NCBI GenBank assembly: GCA_938005745.1
Contig: CALLMM010000026.1
Coordinates: 173,513 to 237,512 of the forward strand
Source: an uncultured Chthonomonadales bacterium
GTDB taxonomy: Bacteria > Armatimonadota > Chthonomonadetes > Chthonomonadales > CAJBBX01
DNA length: 64,000 nt
Reading direction: 5' to 3'
Position numbers and translations under genes: made by a program
Notes under the pieces: generated by a model
What the model was told of the DNA's origin: nothing
Databases searched by the model: none
Seen by the model: only the letters and a program-made list of their open reading frames with translations
In this document: piece by piece, positions 32,013 to 40,299 of the stretch
Layout of the letters: the number at the start of each line of letters is the position of its first letter
Position numbering within the stretch: position 1 is the first letter of the stretch

Positions 32013-34481
32013 TCATGCGCCCGCCTCGGGCTGGTTCAAAAGCCGGTCTGCCTCGCGCAGCAGTTCGTACATGCGGTACGGTTTGTGCAGCAGGACCTCG
32101 CCCTCCATCGTGCTCTCAAAATCGGCGATATAGCCGGAGGCGTAGAGCACCCGCATCTTCGGGAAGCGCGGCTGCAGAGCCGCCGCCAGCTCCCGCCCGC
32201 CCATCGTCGGCATGACGATATCGGTGAACAGAAGGTCAATCTCGCCGCCGTAGTCGTCAATCACCTGCAGCGCTTCCGCGCCGTCCCCTGCGCTCAGGAC
32301 CGTGTATCCCGCCTTCTTGAGAGCCTCCGCTGCCAGGCTACGTATCTCCTTCTCATCCTCCGCCACCAGCACGCAGCGGGGCGCATTGCGGACCGTTGTG
32401 GTCTCTCGCTCCTGCGGGGCGGGCGCATCCTCCTCGCGGTTGTCTATCCAGCGCGGAAGGTAGACATAGAAGGAGGTTCCCTCTCCCAGACGGCTCTCCA
32501 GACGGATCGCGCCCCCGTTCTGCTGCACGATACCGTAGCTGGTCGCCAGTCCCAGTCCGGTCCCCTTGCCGATCTCTTTGGTGGTGAAGAACGGCTCGAA
32601 CACCCTCTTCTGTATCTCCGGCGTGATGCCCGTTCCCGTGTCCCGCACGATCAGCAGCGCGTACTCTCCCGCAGGCACATCCTCCCGGCGTCGGGCGCGG
32701 TCTGCGGCAACAGTGATATTGCGCGTCTCCAAAATCAGATCTCCCCCGTGCGGCATGGCGTCGCGGGCGTTCACCGCCAGATTGAGGATCACCTGCTCGA
32801 TCTGGGAAGGGTCTGCCTGAACGCACCACGGTTCAGGCTCCAGGCGATACTGCAGACGAATATCCTCTCCCATCAGGCGCGGCAGGACGGAGAGGAGGCG
32901 TTCCAGAAGATCGTTGAGGCTAAATGCCTGCGAATGTGAAGGCTGTTTTCGAGCGAAGGTAAGCAGCTGGCGGGTCAGGTCGGCGGCGCGTCTGGCGGTG
33001 GCTTCGATCTGATGCAGGCAGTTGTCCACTTCGGCAGGAGAGTCGGAGGACATGCGCGCCAGCTCCAGCGAGCCGAGAATGATGGTCAGCAGGTTATTGA
33101 AGTCGTGGGCGATGCCTCCCGCCAGCCGTCCAATGGCGTCCATCTTCTGCGCCTGCAGCAGATTCTCCCGCAGCTCCCTCTCTCCTGAGATGTCTCTCAT
33201 CACAAACAGAAAGCGTCTTTTTTCGCCCTCATCGCCGTACACCTGTCCATGCAGCGCGAGCCAGACGTAATCTCCCTCTCCGTTGATGAATCGGCACTCT
33301 ACCGAGAACTCCCCGGAGTACGCCAGCGTACGCCGAAGCGTCTGCAGCACCATCTCCCGATCATCTGGATGGATGTACTTCCAGACCTCGCACCCCCGGA
33401 TCTGATGCAGGTCCGGGGGAAACTTCAGGATCTCCGGGCACTCTTCGCTCCAGGATATGCCGTCGGTCCGCAGATCCCACTCGACGATGGCCATGCGCCC
33501 GGATTTCATCGCAAGATGGTATCGCTCTTTCTGCTCCCGGATTGCCGCCTCGGCGCGCATTTTCCAGACCAGCAGGGCGATGGTGTGGGCGTAGCGGACC
33601 AGGATTTCGCGCTGCAGAAGCGACAGCGGCTTGCCCGACAGCAAATTGTCGCAGAAGAGGACGCCGAGAATGTTCTGTCCGTCAGAGAGCGCCACGGAGT
33701 ACTGTTCGCCGGTTCCCACCTGCTCAAAGCGGTCGTTATAGAGGGGAACCTGGCTTCCCGAATAGGTGATCGGCATATCCTGCAGGAGGTAGATGTCCGC
33801 CGGAAGGCGGGAGGGATGACGGAAGGAGCATTTGCGTTCGTCCCGAACCTGTCCCGATTCGTCGATGCCATAGCTGCCGGTCAAGCGGTTGGATTGCGGA
33901 TCCACGAACCACAGGCTCAGGCGGTCAAAGCCCAGACGGCTGTGCCCGTACTCGACGGCGAGGCGGCACAGTTCATCCAGAGACGGCGAATCGGAGAGTT
34001 CCCGGCAGACCTGATGCAGGACAGCGATGCTCTCCTGCAGAGAGACAGCTTCGACCTTTTCCTGCCGGAGCTGCTCCTCTTCCTCCGGGACGGGAACGAT
34101 CTCATGCGCGGTAACGACCAGGCGAGCGCACTGCCCAGTTTCATCCGGGAGCGGCGTGATACTCACCTGCCCGGTCCGGATCCCGGGGGTCAGCCAGATG
34201 GTCTCCCGGTAGGTGACGGACTGTCTATCCTGTAGCGCCTTCTGCAGGTGGAGCAGCAGCCGCAGATAGTAGGGGAGCGGGATCACCTCGTCCAGCGGCG
34301 TTCCGATCACGTGTTCGCGCGGGATGCCGATGATCTGAAAGAAGGCGCGGTTGCAAGCAAGGATGCGAAATCTGTGCGTCGTTTCTGCCTGCGTCAGAAA
34401 GACCATGTCGGGCAGGGCGTCGAAAATCCGGGAGAGAGTCTCCGCGTCTGGCAGGAAAGAGGTAGAGGGGTCAGATGACAT
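32013..34481 (-). CDS. Hybrid sensor histidine kinase (PAS-GAF-PAS-HisKA-HATPase-REC)
   Basis: An 822-residue cytoplasmic hybrid kinase without membrane segments. Order: PAS about residues 14-125, GAF about 150-310 (FDRLSLWFVD, YSVALSDG, LFCDNLLSGK), PAS with a PAC-type end about 325-440 (FVMRDISGERELRENL), HisKA with the phosphorylated His459 in GGIAHDFNNLL, HATPase with NARDAMPHGG, DTGTGI and GKGTGLGLATSYG, and a C-terminal receiver with Asp754 in FTDIVMPTMGG. The HDFNN type kinase with a receiver often passes its phosphate to the own receiver. No output regulator lies next to it. A small gene is 100 bases upstream on the same strand. Confidence 0.92.
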   Translation of the reverse strand: MSSDPSTSFLPDAETLSRIFDALPDMVFLTQAETTHRFRILACNRAFFQIIGIPREHVIGTPLDEVIPLPYYLRLLLHLQKALQDRQSVTYRETIWLTPGIRTGQVSITPLPDETGQCARLVVTAHEIVPVPEEEEQLRQEKVEAVSLQESIAVLHQVCRELSDSPSLDELCRLAVEYGHSRLGFDRLSLWFVDPQSNRLTGSYGIDESGQVRDERKCSFRHPSRLPADIYLLQDMPITYSGSQVPLYNDRFEQVGTGEQYSVALSDGQNILGVLFCDNLLSGKPLSLLQREILVRYAHTIALLVWKMRAEAAIREQKERYHLAMKSGRMAIVEWDLRTDGISWSEECPEILKFPPDLHQIRGCEVWKYIHPDDREMVLQTLRRTLAYSGEFSVECRFINGEGDYVWLALHGQVYGDEGEKRRFLFVMRDISGERELRENLLQAQKMDAIGRLAGGIAHDFNNLLTIILGSLELARMSSDSPAEVDNCLHQIEATARRAADLTRQLLTFARKQPSHSQAFSLNDLLERLLSVLPRLMGEDIRLQYRLEPEPWCVQADPSQIEQVILNLAVNARDAMPHGGDLILETRNITVAADRARRREDVPAGEYALLIVRDTGTGITPEIQKRVFEPFFTTKEIGKGTGLGLATSYGIVQQNGGAIRLESRLGEGTSFYVYLPRWIDNREEDAPAPQERETTTVRNAPRCVLVAEDEKEIRSLAAEALKKAGYTVLSAGDGAEALQVIDDYGGEIDLLFTDIVMPTMGGRELAAALQPRFPKMRVLYASGYIADFESTMEGEVLLHKPYRMYELLREADRLLNQPEAGA

Positions 34482-34580
34482 GGCGAAACCGTGTTCCTTC
34501 CATAGAAGAGGCTGCTCACAGAGGCGCGCTGCGCGGCAACGCGAAGAACGCCAATGGCTCGCTTCCGCCGCTCACGGGGG

Positions 34581-34754
34581 CTACCTGTTGCCAAACAGAC
34601 CCTTCGCCTGATCGAGCAGTCCCTCTGCGCCTCCGGCTTTTCCCAGCAGCGCCGGCAGGTCGGCGGCATGCTCCTGAAGAAACGCGATCACCTTTTCCGC
34701 CGTCGCCCGGTCAATGCCGACTTTCGCTATCATCTGCTGAATGAACTCTTCCAT
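34581..34754 (-). CDS. Small conserved-looking protein, 57 residues
   Basis: A short frame starting MEEFIQQMIAKVGIDRATAE, running through KVIAFLQEHAADLPALLG and ending with a Gly-rich helix and TAG. AAGGAG lies 8 bases before the ATG. The helix-turn-helix-like pattern with a lone KVGID..TAEKVI motif resembles short DUF2267/DUF2780-like proteins found in many bacteria. It may be co-transcribed with the histidine kinase 100 bases downstream. The function is unknown. Confidence 0.6.
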   Translation of the reverse strand: MEEFIQQMIAKVGIDRATAEKVIAFLQEHAADLPALLGKAGGAEGLLDQAKGLFGNR

Positions 34755-34794
34755 TATGTCGCTCCTTTTCCTGGTGTTTTTCGGTCGTCAGGAT

Positions 34795-34838
34795 GAGATT
34801 GCTTCGGTCGCGGTCGCTCCCTCGTCATGACAGGGGGG
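34795..34838. repeat. Intergenic repeat GAGATTGCTTCGGTCG...CATGACAGGG, lone copy
   Basis: The stretch GAGATTGCTTCGGTCG, then GGTCGCTCCCTCGTCATGAC and a G-run, matches the repeats clustered at 53541-53740 (GAGATTGCTTCGGTCGGCTG...CTCCCTCGCAATGACAGG). It lies in a 367-base gap that also holds the pdh promoter; apart from these I see no gene in the gap. Confidence 0.6.
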
Positions 34839-35009
34839 ACGCAGCCCATCCCGCACCATAACGGTGAGAGGATCGCTCCCGGCGAGTCTGCACAGACGGG
34901 ATTTCGCCTGCCGCATAACATCCGCAATTCCTATGCAAGTTATACCCGAAAAGGAAAGATCGCGCGCCGGGCGCATCCGGTGGCAGCGTTTCGTATATGC
35001 GTATTAAGG

Positions 35010-35039
35010 TTGTGGCAGAACAGTCGCGCAAGGTACAAT
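35010..35039 (+). promoter_or_regulatory. Candidate promoter of the 2-oxoacid dehydrogenase operon
   Basis: TTGTGG (35010-35015) and TACAAT (35034-35039) are 18 bases apart, 82 bases before the E1-alpha start. The leader carries AAGGAG (35108-35113). Confidence 0.45.
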
Positions 35040-35121
35040 ATTTCAGCACATGCCGCGCCGCACTCTTTGCGTGGACGACGGAGCATGAAACGGAGCGCGG
35101 CTGCCAGAAGGAGCCAGACGG

Positions 35122-36213
35122 GTGGATGTGAAGACCAATGCCTCGCGGCGCAAAGGCGGCGCTGACGAGCGAGTTTCCGGCGGAGAGGCGGCGCAGAGCC
35201 GCCGCGAACTGCTCGCCGGGCTGTACTATCAACTCTGGCGCGTCCGCCACTTTGAGGACAGTGTTGCGAGGTTGAACAAGCAGGGCAAGATACTCGGGGG
35301 AGTCTACTCCGGTCGCGGTCAGGAGGCGATTGTGGTCGGCACGGTGTTCGGACTGCGCCGGGATGACATGATCGCGCCGGTGCATCGCGACATCGGGGCG
35401 TTTCTGGTCAAAGGGATGTCCGCCCGTCTGGTGATGGCGCAGATCATGGCGCGTGAATCGGCTCCCTCGCGGGGCAAGGACTCCTGGACGCACACGGGAG
35501 ATATCGAGATCGGCATCATCGGCTCGACCAGTATGCTGGCTTCCTCCATGCCGATCGCCGTCGGCGCAGGGCTGGCGGCGCGGATGCAGGGAATGGACAG
35601 CGTGGTCGTCTCCTTCTTCGGGGAAGGCTCTACGGCGCGAGGCGACTTTCACGAGGCGCTCAACTTCGCGGGCATTCATAAAGCTCCCTGCGTCTGGGTC
35701 TGCGAGAACAACCAGTACGCCTACTCTACCCCCACGCATCTAGAGTCGCCCGTGCCGTTCTACAAACGGGGGGAAGCCTACGGCATGCCCAGTCTGGCGA
35801 TTGACGGCAACGATGTGCTGACCGTCTATGAGACGACCATGCAGGCAGTGGAGCGCGCCCGCCGCGGCGAAGGCGGAACGGTGATCGAGTGCGTTACCTA
35901 CCGGATGGAGGGGCACAGCGAGGCGGATCAGGCGACCTACCGCGACCGCGCCGAGGTGGAGGAGTGGCGCAAAAAAGACCCGATCCTGCGGCTGCGCAGC
36001 CATATGCTGGCAAACGGATTTACCGAGGAGGAGCTGCCCGAGCCGGCTCCGTCCATCATTGACGAGGTGCGCGACGCGATTGACTGGGCGACCCGAAGCC
36101 CGCTGCCCGACGGGCGGCAGGCGGTGGAGGATATCTACGATGAGTCCGCCGGTGTCACGCACTGGGCGTCTCCCTATCCCAACTATGTCCGTATCCCCTG
36201 GCTAGGACGCTGA
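35122..36213 (+). CDS. 2-oxoacid dehydrogenase E1 component, alpha subunit
   Basis: A 363-residue thiamine pyrophosphate enzyme subunit. The TPP/metal-binding motif is FFGEGSTARGDFHEALNFAG followed by VCENNQYA (here GEG in place of GDG), and the phosphorylation-loop region EGHSEADQATYR is conserved. It decarboxylates a 2-oxo acid together with the beta subunit encoded 21 bases downstream. The sequence resembles branched-chain and pyruvate/acetoin dehydrogenase E1; the substrate is open. GTG 35122 has AAGGAG 8 bases upstream. The first 27 residues are basic, unconserved and could be flexible. Confidence 0.88.
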   Translation: MDVKTNASRRKGGADERVSGGEAAQSRRELLAGLYYQLWRVRHFEDSVARLNKQGKILGGVYSGRGQEAIVVGTVFGLRRDDMIAPVHRDIGAFLVKGMSARLVMAQIMARESAPSRGKDSWTHTGDIEIGIIGSTSMLASSMPIAVGAGLAARMQGMDSVVVSFFGEGSTARGDFHEALNFAGIHKAPCVWVCENNQYAYSTPTHLESPVPFYKRGEAYGMPSLAIDGNDVLTVYETTMQAVERARRGEGGTVIECVTYRMEGHSEADQATYRDRAEVEEWRKKDPILRLRSHMLANGFTEEELPEPAPSIIDEVRDAIDWATRSPLPDGRQAVEDIYDESAGVTHWASPYPNYVRIPWLGR

Positions 36214-36234
36214 GATCGGACACCGAGATAATCC

Positions 36235-37215
36235 ATGCATGAAGTGACGTTTTTAGGCGCGATACGCGAAGCCATCGGCGAGGAGATGCGCCGGGATCCC
36301 TCCGTCTTTGTTCTGGGGGAGGATGTGGGCGTCTATGGCGGAGCCTTCAAGGTGACGGACGGCTTCTATAAGGAGTTCGGCGCGCAGCGCGTGATAGACA
36401 CGCCCATCAGCGAATCGGCGATCGTGGGCGTGGCGATCGGCGCGGCGATCAAGGGAATGCGTCCCATCGCCGAGATGCAGTTTATGGACTTCATCTCCTG
36501 CGGCTTCGACCAGATTGTCAACGAGGCGGCGACCTACCGCTACCGGTACGGCGGCAATCTCTCCGTTCCGATGGTGGTGCGCGGTCCGAGCGGCGGCAAT
36601 GTACACGGCGGTCTGTTCCATTCGCAGTCGCGTGAAGCCTGGTTTACGCAGGTGGCGGGGCTGAAGGTGGTGATGCCCGCGACCGCCTACGACGCCAAGG
36701 GGCTGCTCAAAGCCTCCATACGCGATAACAACCCGGTCATCTTCTTTGAACACAAGTACCTCTACCGGCGCGTGAAGGAGACGATCCCGGACGACGACTA
36801 TATCGTTCCGCTGGGCAAGGCACGCATCGCCAGCGAGGGAACCGATCTGACGATCATCACCTGGGGGGCGATGGTTCAGCACTGTCTGTCGGCGGCGGAG
36901 CTGCTGGAGGAGGACGCCCTGAATGTGGAGGTGATAGACCTGCGCACGCTCCTGCCGCTCGATAAGACCACCATTCTGGAGAGCGTCAAAAAGACCAACC
37001 GGGCGATGATCGTCTACGAGGCTCCCCGCACCGGGGGCTACGGAGGAGAGATCGCGGCGATCTTGGCGGAGGAGGCGTTTGAGTATCTGGATGCGCCGGT
37101 GGTGCGGGTCGCCAGCGTGGACGCGCATGTGCCCTTCAGCCCGCCGCTGGAGAAGTACTACCTGCCGAATGTAACCGACATCGTGGAATCGGCGCGAAAA
37201 CTGGCGAAGTATTAG
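36235..37215 (+). CDS. 2-oxoacid dehydrogenase E1 component, beta subunit
   Basis: A 326-residue transketolase-like subunit. Typical motifs are FVLGEDVGVYGGAFKVT, DTPISESAIVGVAIGAAIKG (active-site Glu), EMQFMDFISCGFDQIVNEAA and HSQSREAWFTQVAGLKVVMP, then IDLRTLLPLDKTT and EAPRTGGYGGEIAA. It completes the E1 heterotetramer with the alpha subunit. The length fits the family. It lies between the alpha subunit and E2 genes, with 70 bases before the E2 start. Confidence 0.92.
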   Translation: MHEVTFLGAIREAIGEEMRRDPSVFVLGEDVGVYGGAFKVTDGFYKEFGAQRVIDTPISESAIVGVAIGAAIKGMRPIAEMQFMDFISCGFDQIVNEAATYRYRYGGNLSVPMVVRGPSGGNVHGGLFHSQSREAWFTQVAGLKVVMPATAYDAKGLLKASIRDNNPVIFFEHKYLYRRVKETIPDDDYIVPLGKARIASEGTDLTIITWGAMVQHCLSAAELLEEDALNVEVIDLRTLLPLDKTTILESVKKTNRAMIVYEAPRTGGYGGEIAAILAEEAFEYLDAPVVRVASVDAHVPFSPPLEKYYLPNVTDIVESARKLAKY

Positions 37216-37285
37216 GATCGCCTGCCGGAGAGCCTTGAGAGCCGGATGATCGGTCTATAGAACCTGTATCGCAGTGGAGGGAACT

Positions 37286-38674
37286 GTGCCTACGGAAGTG
37301 ATTTTGCCGCAACTGGGAGAGAGCGTCGCCGAGGGCGTCATCACGCGCTGGCTGAAGAAGCCGGGCGATGTGGTGGCGATGGATGAGCCGCTGGTGGAGA
37401 TCACCACCGACAAGGTGAACGTGGAGCTTCCGTCTCCGGCGGCGGGCATTGTGCAGGAGCTTCGCGCGCAGGAGGGGGAGACCGTTCCGGTGGAGCAGGT
37501 GATCGCTCTGATTGCGGAGGCGACGGAGTTCGCGGCGTCCAACGGGAAGACGGCGGAGGCGCAGGCAGAGACGGAGACGCCCGAAACGCCGGAAGCCGAC
37601 ACGCCCCGCCCGATGCCTGCGTCGGCGGCGGAGGTCTCGGCGGCGGAGGGACGCCGGGTCGTCTTCTCGCCTCTGGTGCGCCGCATGGCGAAGGAGTATA
37701 ACCTCGATCTGGAGTCGCTCACCGCCGCCGGACTGCTGCGAGGCAGCGGTGAGAACGGGCGGATCTCCAAGCAGGACATTCTGGACTTTGTGGCGCGCCG
37801 CACGGCGGAGCCTTCTGCGCCTTCCGCTGCGCCCTCTGTCGCCCCTGCGCCGCTGACCGGTCCGGAGGTGGTTCCGGTGACGCCGCCAACGGTGCACGCC
37901 GCGCCGAAGCCGGTTGCCGCGCCCGCGCCTGCGGACGGAACGCTCGCCTCCCTGCCGGGAATGGAGCCGGCGGAGACCGATAACGAGATCGTGGTTCCCT
38001 TCTCCGGGATCCGAAAGATGATCGCGGATCACCTCTCCCGATCTGCCTTCACCGCGCCGCATGTAACGACGGTGGCGGAGGCGGATGTTACCCGCCTGGT
38101 GGCTTTCCGCAACGCCAACAAAGAGTCATGGGAGAAGGAGTATGGCGTCCGCCTGACCTACACGCCTTTCTTTGTGAAGGCAGCCTGTGATGCACTGCTG
38201 GCGTTCCCGATGGTCAATTCGACCATTCAGGGCGATAAGATCATCGCGAAGAAGTATGTGCATATGGGGGTGGCGGTCTCGCTGGGCGAAGGCGGGCTGA
38301 TCGTGCCGGTCATCAAAGACGCGCATAAGAAAGACCTGATCACGCTGGCGCGGGAGATCGAGACGCTGGCGGGCAAAGCACGGGACGGCAGGCTGGCGCC
38401 GGCGGACGTGCAGGGAGGAACCTTCAGCATCACCAATCCGGGGGTGTTCGGGGCGATCATCTCCACGCCGATCATCAACGCGCCGCAGTCGGCGATCCTG
38501 GGCGTGGAGGCAATCCAGAAGAAGCCGGTGGTGCGCGACGACGACAGCATCGCCATCCGCTCCATGATGTACCTGTGTCTGAGCTACGATCACCGCGTGG
38601 TGGACGGGGAGACGGCGATCAGGTTCCTGCAGCATATCCGCCGCACGCTGGAGGATTTCAAGTTCTTCCGGTAG
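37286..38674 (+). CDS. 2-oxoacid dehydrogenase E2 component (dihydrolipoyl acyltransferase)
   Basis: A 462-residue protein with three domains. Residues 1-80 are the lipoyl domain with Lys43 in TTDKVNVELPSP. Residues about 130-165 are the subunit-binding domain (SPLVRRMAKEYNLDLESL, GENGRISKQDIL). After an Ala/Pro linker, residues about 225-462 form the catalytic domain with the active site SYDHRVVDGE. GTG 37286 is preferred over GTG 37274, since it is preceded by GGAGG and gives the canonical MPTEVILPQLGESV. No E3 (lipoamide dehydrogenase) gene follows, so E3 must be shared from elsewhere. Confidence 0.92.
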   Translation: MPTEVILPQLGESVAEGVITRWLKKPGDVVAMDEPLVEITTDKVNVELPSPAAGIVQELRAQEGETVPVEQVIALIAEATEFAASNGKTAEAQAETETPETPEADTPRPMPASAAEVSAAEGRRVVFSPLVRRMAKEYNLDLESLTAAGLLRGSGENGRISKQDILDFVARRTAEPSAPSAAPSVAPAPLTGPEVVPVTPPTVHAAPKPVAAPAPADGTLASLPGMEPAETDNEIVVPFSGIRKMIADHLSRSAFTAPHVTTVAEADVTRLVAFRNANKESWEKEYGVRLTYTPFFVKAACDALLAFPMVNSTIQGDKIIAKKYVHMGVAVSLGEGGLIVPVIKDAHKKDLITLAREIETLAGKARDGRLAPADVQGGTFSITNPGVFGAIISTPIINAPQSAILGVEAIQKKPVVRDDDSIAIRSMMYLCLSYDHRVVDGETAIRFLQHIRRTLEDFKFFR

Positions 38675-38714
38675 AGCGAGAAACCCGGAGCGGCGGCGAC
38701 AGACCTTCAGATGG

Positions 38715-39349
38715 TCATTGCGCGGGAGCCGTCTGTGTCGGCGCGGGGGGCAGATCCGTCGGCTCCCCGTCTCTGTTTTGAAACTCTACCCCTTCGTAGA
38801 CCTCCGACAGGAGAAGCTCGACGCCGACCGACTCCAGCCGCAGCCTCCCCTCCGCTCCCTCCGCCGCCCGGTAGTTCCAGGTGCCGTCGCTCTGGCGCAG
38901 AAACCGCTCGACCCGGGGCTGGTCCTGCGCGATCAGCACATACTTCTGCAGCGACTCGATGCGGCGGTAGTGGGCGAACTTTTCGCCGCGATCGTAGGCT
39001 TCGGTGGAAGGGGAGAGGATTTCGATCAAGAGCGCGGGGTTGGTGAGCGTGTCCCGGCGAGCGTCATCGAACTGAAGCTCCCCGCAGACGACCGTCACAT
39101 CGGGGTAGAGGTGTACAGCCCCGTCTCGGTGACCCGGACGCGCTGATCGGAGGGGAAGCAGCGGCGCCCGCCTCCTCTAAGCTTCGGCACAAGCGCGCCC
39201 AGCACATTCGCTCCAATGAGGTTGTGTTCCGGGCTGTCGTCCGCCATCGCGTAGACCTGCCCGGAGTAGTATTCGCTCTTCTCCTGCGCCTCGCGCTCCA
39301 TCGCGAGGTACTCTTCCGGGGTGTAGAAGGTCTGTCGCTCGGTCGCCAT
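38715..39349 (-). pseudogene. Uma2 family (DUF820) gene with frameshift
   Basis: The N-terminal part, from ATG 39349, reads TPEEYLAMEREAQEKSEYYS, GQVYAMADDSPEHNLIGANV and ends GLYTSTPM-stop. The C-terminal part (38715 to about 39105, next frame) continues with DVTVVCGELQFDD, LLIEILSPSTEAYDRGEKF and KYVLIAQDQPRVERF. Joined they give one Uma2 protein of about 210 residues, a PD-(D/E)xK-like fold common in multi-copy in Armatimonadota and cyanobacteria. Two extra bases near 39105-39112 (ACCTCTACCCC where ACCTACCCC is expected) shift the frame. A sequencing error is possible. A TACAAT on the minus strand (39403-39408) may be its -10 box. Confidence 0.8.
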
Positions 39350-39428
39350 GCTGCCGCTCCCTGTCCGGAAATCGCCGCGTCTGACTCACTGCGCTACTCT
39401 CTATTGTACCACGCTCCTTCCGCGCCCG

Positions 39429-40295
39429 TCAGTGGACCGGAGGACGGAAGAAGCAGACCAGCAGCAGGGTGGCGAAGGAGGTGACGACCATTAGGCTGTC
39501 GAAGCGGTCCAGCGCGCCTCCGTGACCGGGGATCAGGCTGCCGAAGTCCTTGACGCCCGCCTCGCGTTTCAGCGCGGACTCGAACAGGTCGCCCAGCGGC
39601 GCGATGATCCCCGCGATCCCTCCCGCCAGCAGACCGCCCCAGGGCGATCCAAAGAGGAGCAGTCCGGTTCCCGCGCCGATCAGCAGTCCGCAAGCCAATC
39701 CGCCGACGGCTCCCTCTACCGTCTTCTGCGGAGAGAGCGCGGGAACCAGTTTGCGCCTGCCCCACGCTTTGCCGGCGAACAGCGATCCGCTGTCCGTCGC
39801 CCAGACGCAGAAGGCGAAGAGCAGCATAACCGCCGCGCCCATCTCCAGATTCGGAAACGGTCCGGCATGGATGGCTCCCGGCAGATAGCGCAGCCAGACC
39901 ATCCCTCCGAACAGGGCGATATAGACCCCGCAGAGCAGTCCGTAGCCGAGGTTCTGCGCGACGCGCATCTCTCCGGTACGAATGGCGGCGACCACCTCCC
40001 AGAGCATCGCCGCAAAGAGACCTCCGACCAGCCAGACAAAAGCCGCCTGCTGAAGCGGATAGTCGTGAAACAGTTCCCAGGGAGAGGCGAAAATCCCGAT
40101 CCCGGGGCTTCCCAGTCCCAGAATGCCGAGCAGCGGGTTGGGGCGCAGACCCTGCGCGCGAAACGTCCGTTGAATCTCCCGGAGTCCGATGCCCGCCAGC
40201 GCAGTTGCCCCGACGGCGAAGGGCTGCGCTCCCCACAGACAGGCTCCCAGAAAGAGGGGAATGCCGATCAGCGCGCTGATCCATCGCAGCAGCAT
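39429..40295 (-). CDS. cdsA: Phosphatidate cytidylyltransferase
   Basis: A 288-residue membrane enzyme with about seven hydrophobic segments that makes CDP-diacylglycerol from phosphatidate and CTP. The signature S-x-x-K-R-x4-K-D...H-G-G-x-x-D-R-x-D is complete: SALKREAGVKDFGSLIPGHG, then GALDRFDS. Two more motifs are DSGSLFAGKAWGRRKL and SPQKTVEGAVGG. The ATG at 40295 gives the usual N-terminal MLLRWISALIGIP; an in-frame ATG at 40340 lies inside the upstream gene. It is 4 bases after the MFS gene and last in the lipid operon. Confidence 0.92.
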   Translation of the reverse strand: MLLRWISALIGIPLFLGACLWGAQPFAVGATALAGIGLREIQRTFRAQGLRPNPLLGILGLGSPGIGIFASPWELFHDYPLQQAAFVWLVGGLFAAMLWEVVAAIRTGEMRVAQNLGYGLLCGVYIALFGGMVWLRYLPGAIHAGPFPNLEMGAAVMLLFAFCVWATDSGSLFAGKAWGRRKLVPALSPQKTVEGAVGGLACGLLIGAGTGLLLFGSPWGGLLAGGIAGIIAPLGDLFESALKREAGVKDFGSLIPGHGGALDRFDSLMVVTSFATLLLVCFFRPPVH

Positions 40296-40299
40296 CTTC

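Noticed and set aside
34827..35165. A 112-codon plus-strand frame in the gap before pdhA
   Set aside because: It overlaps the repeat, the promoter and the E1-alpha start, and has no ribosome site or domain.
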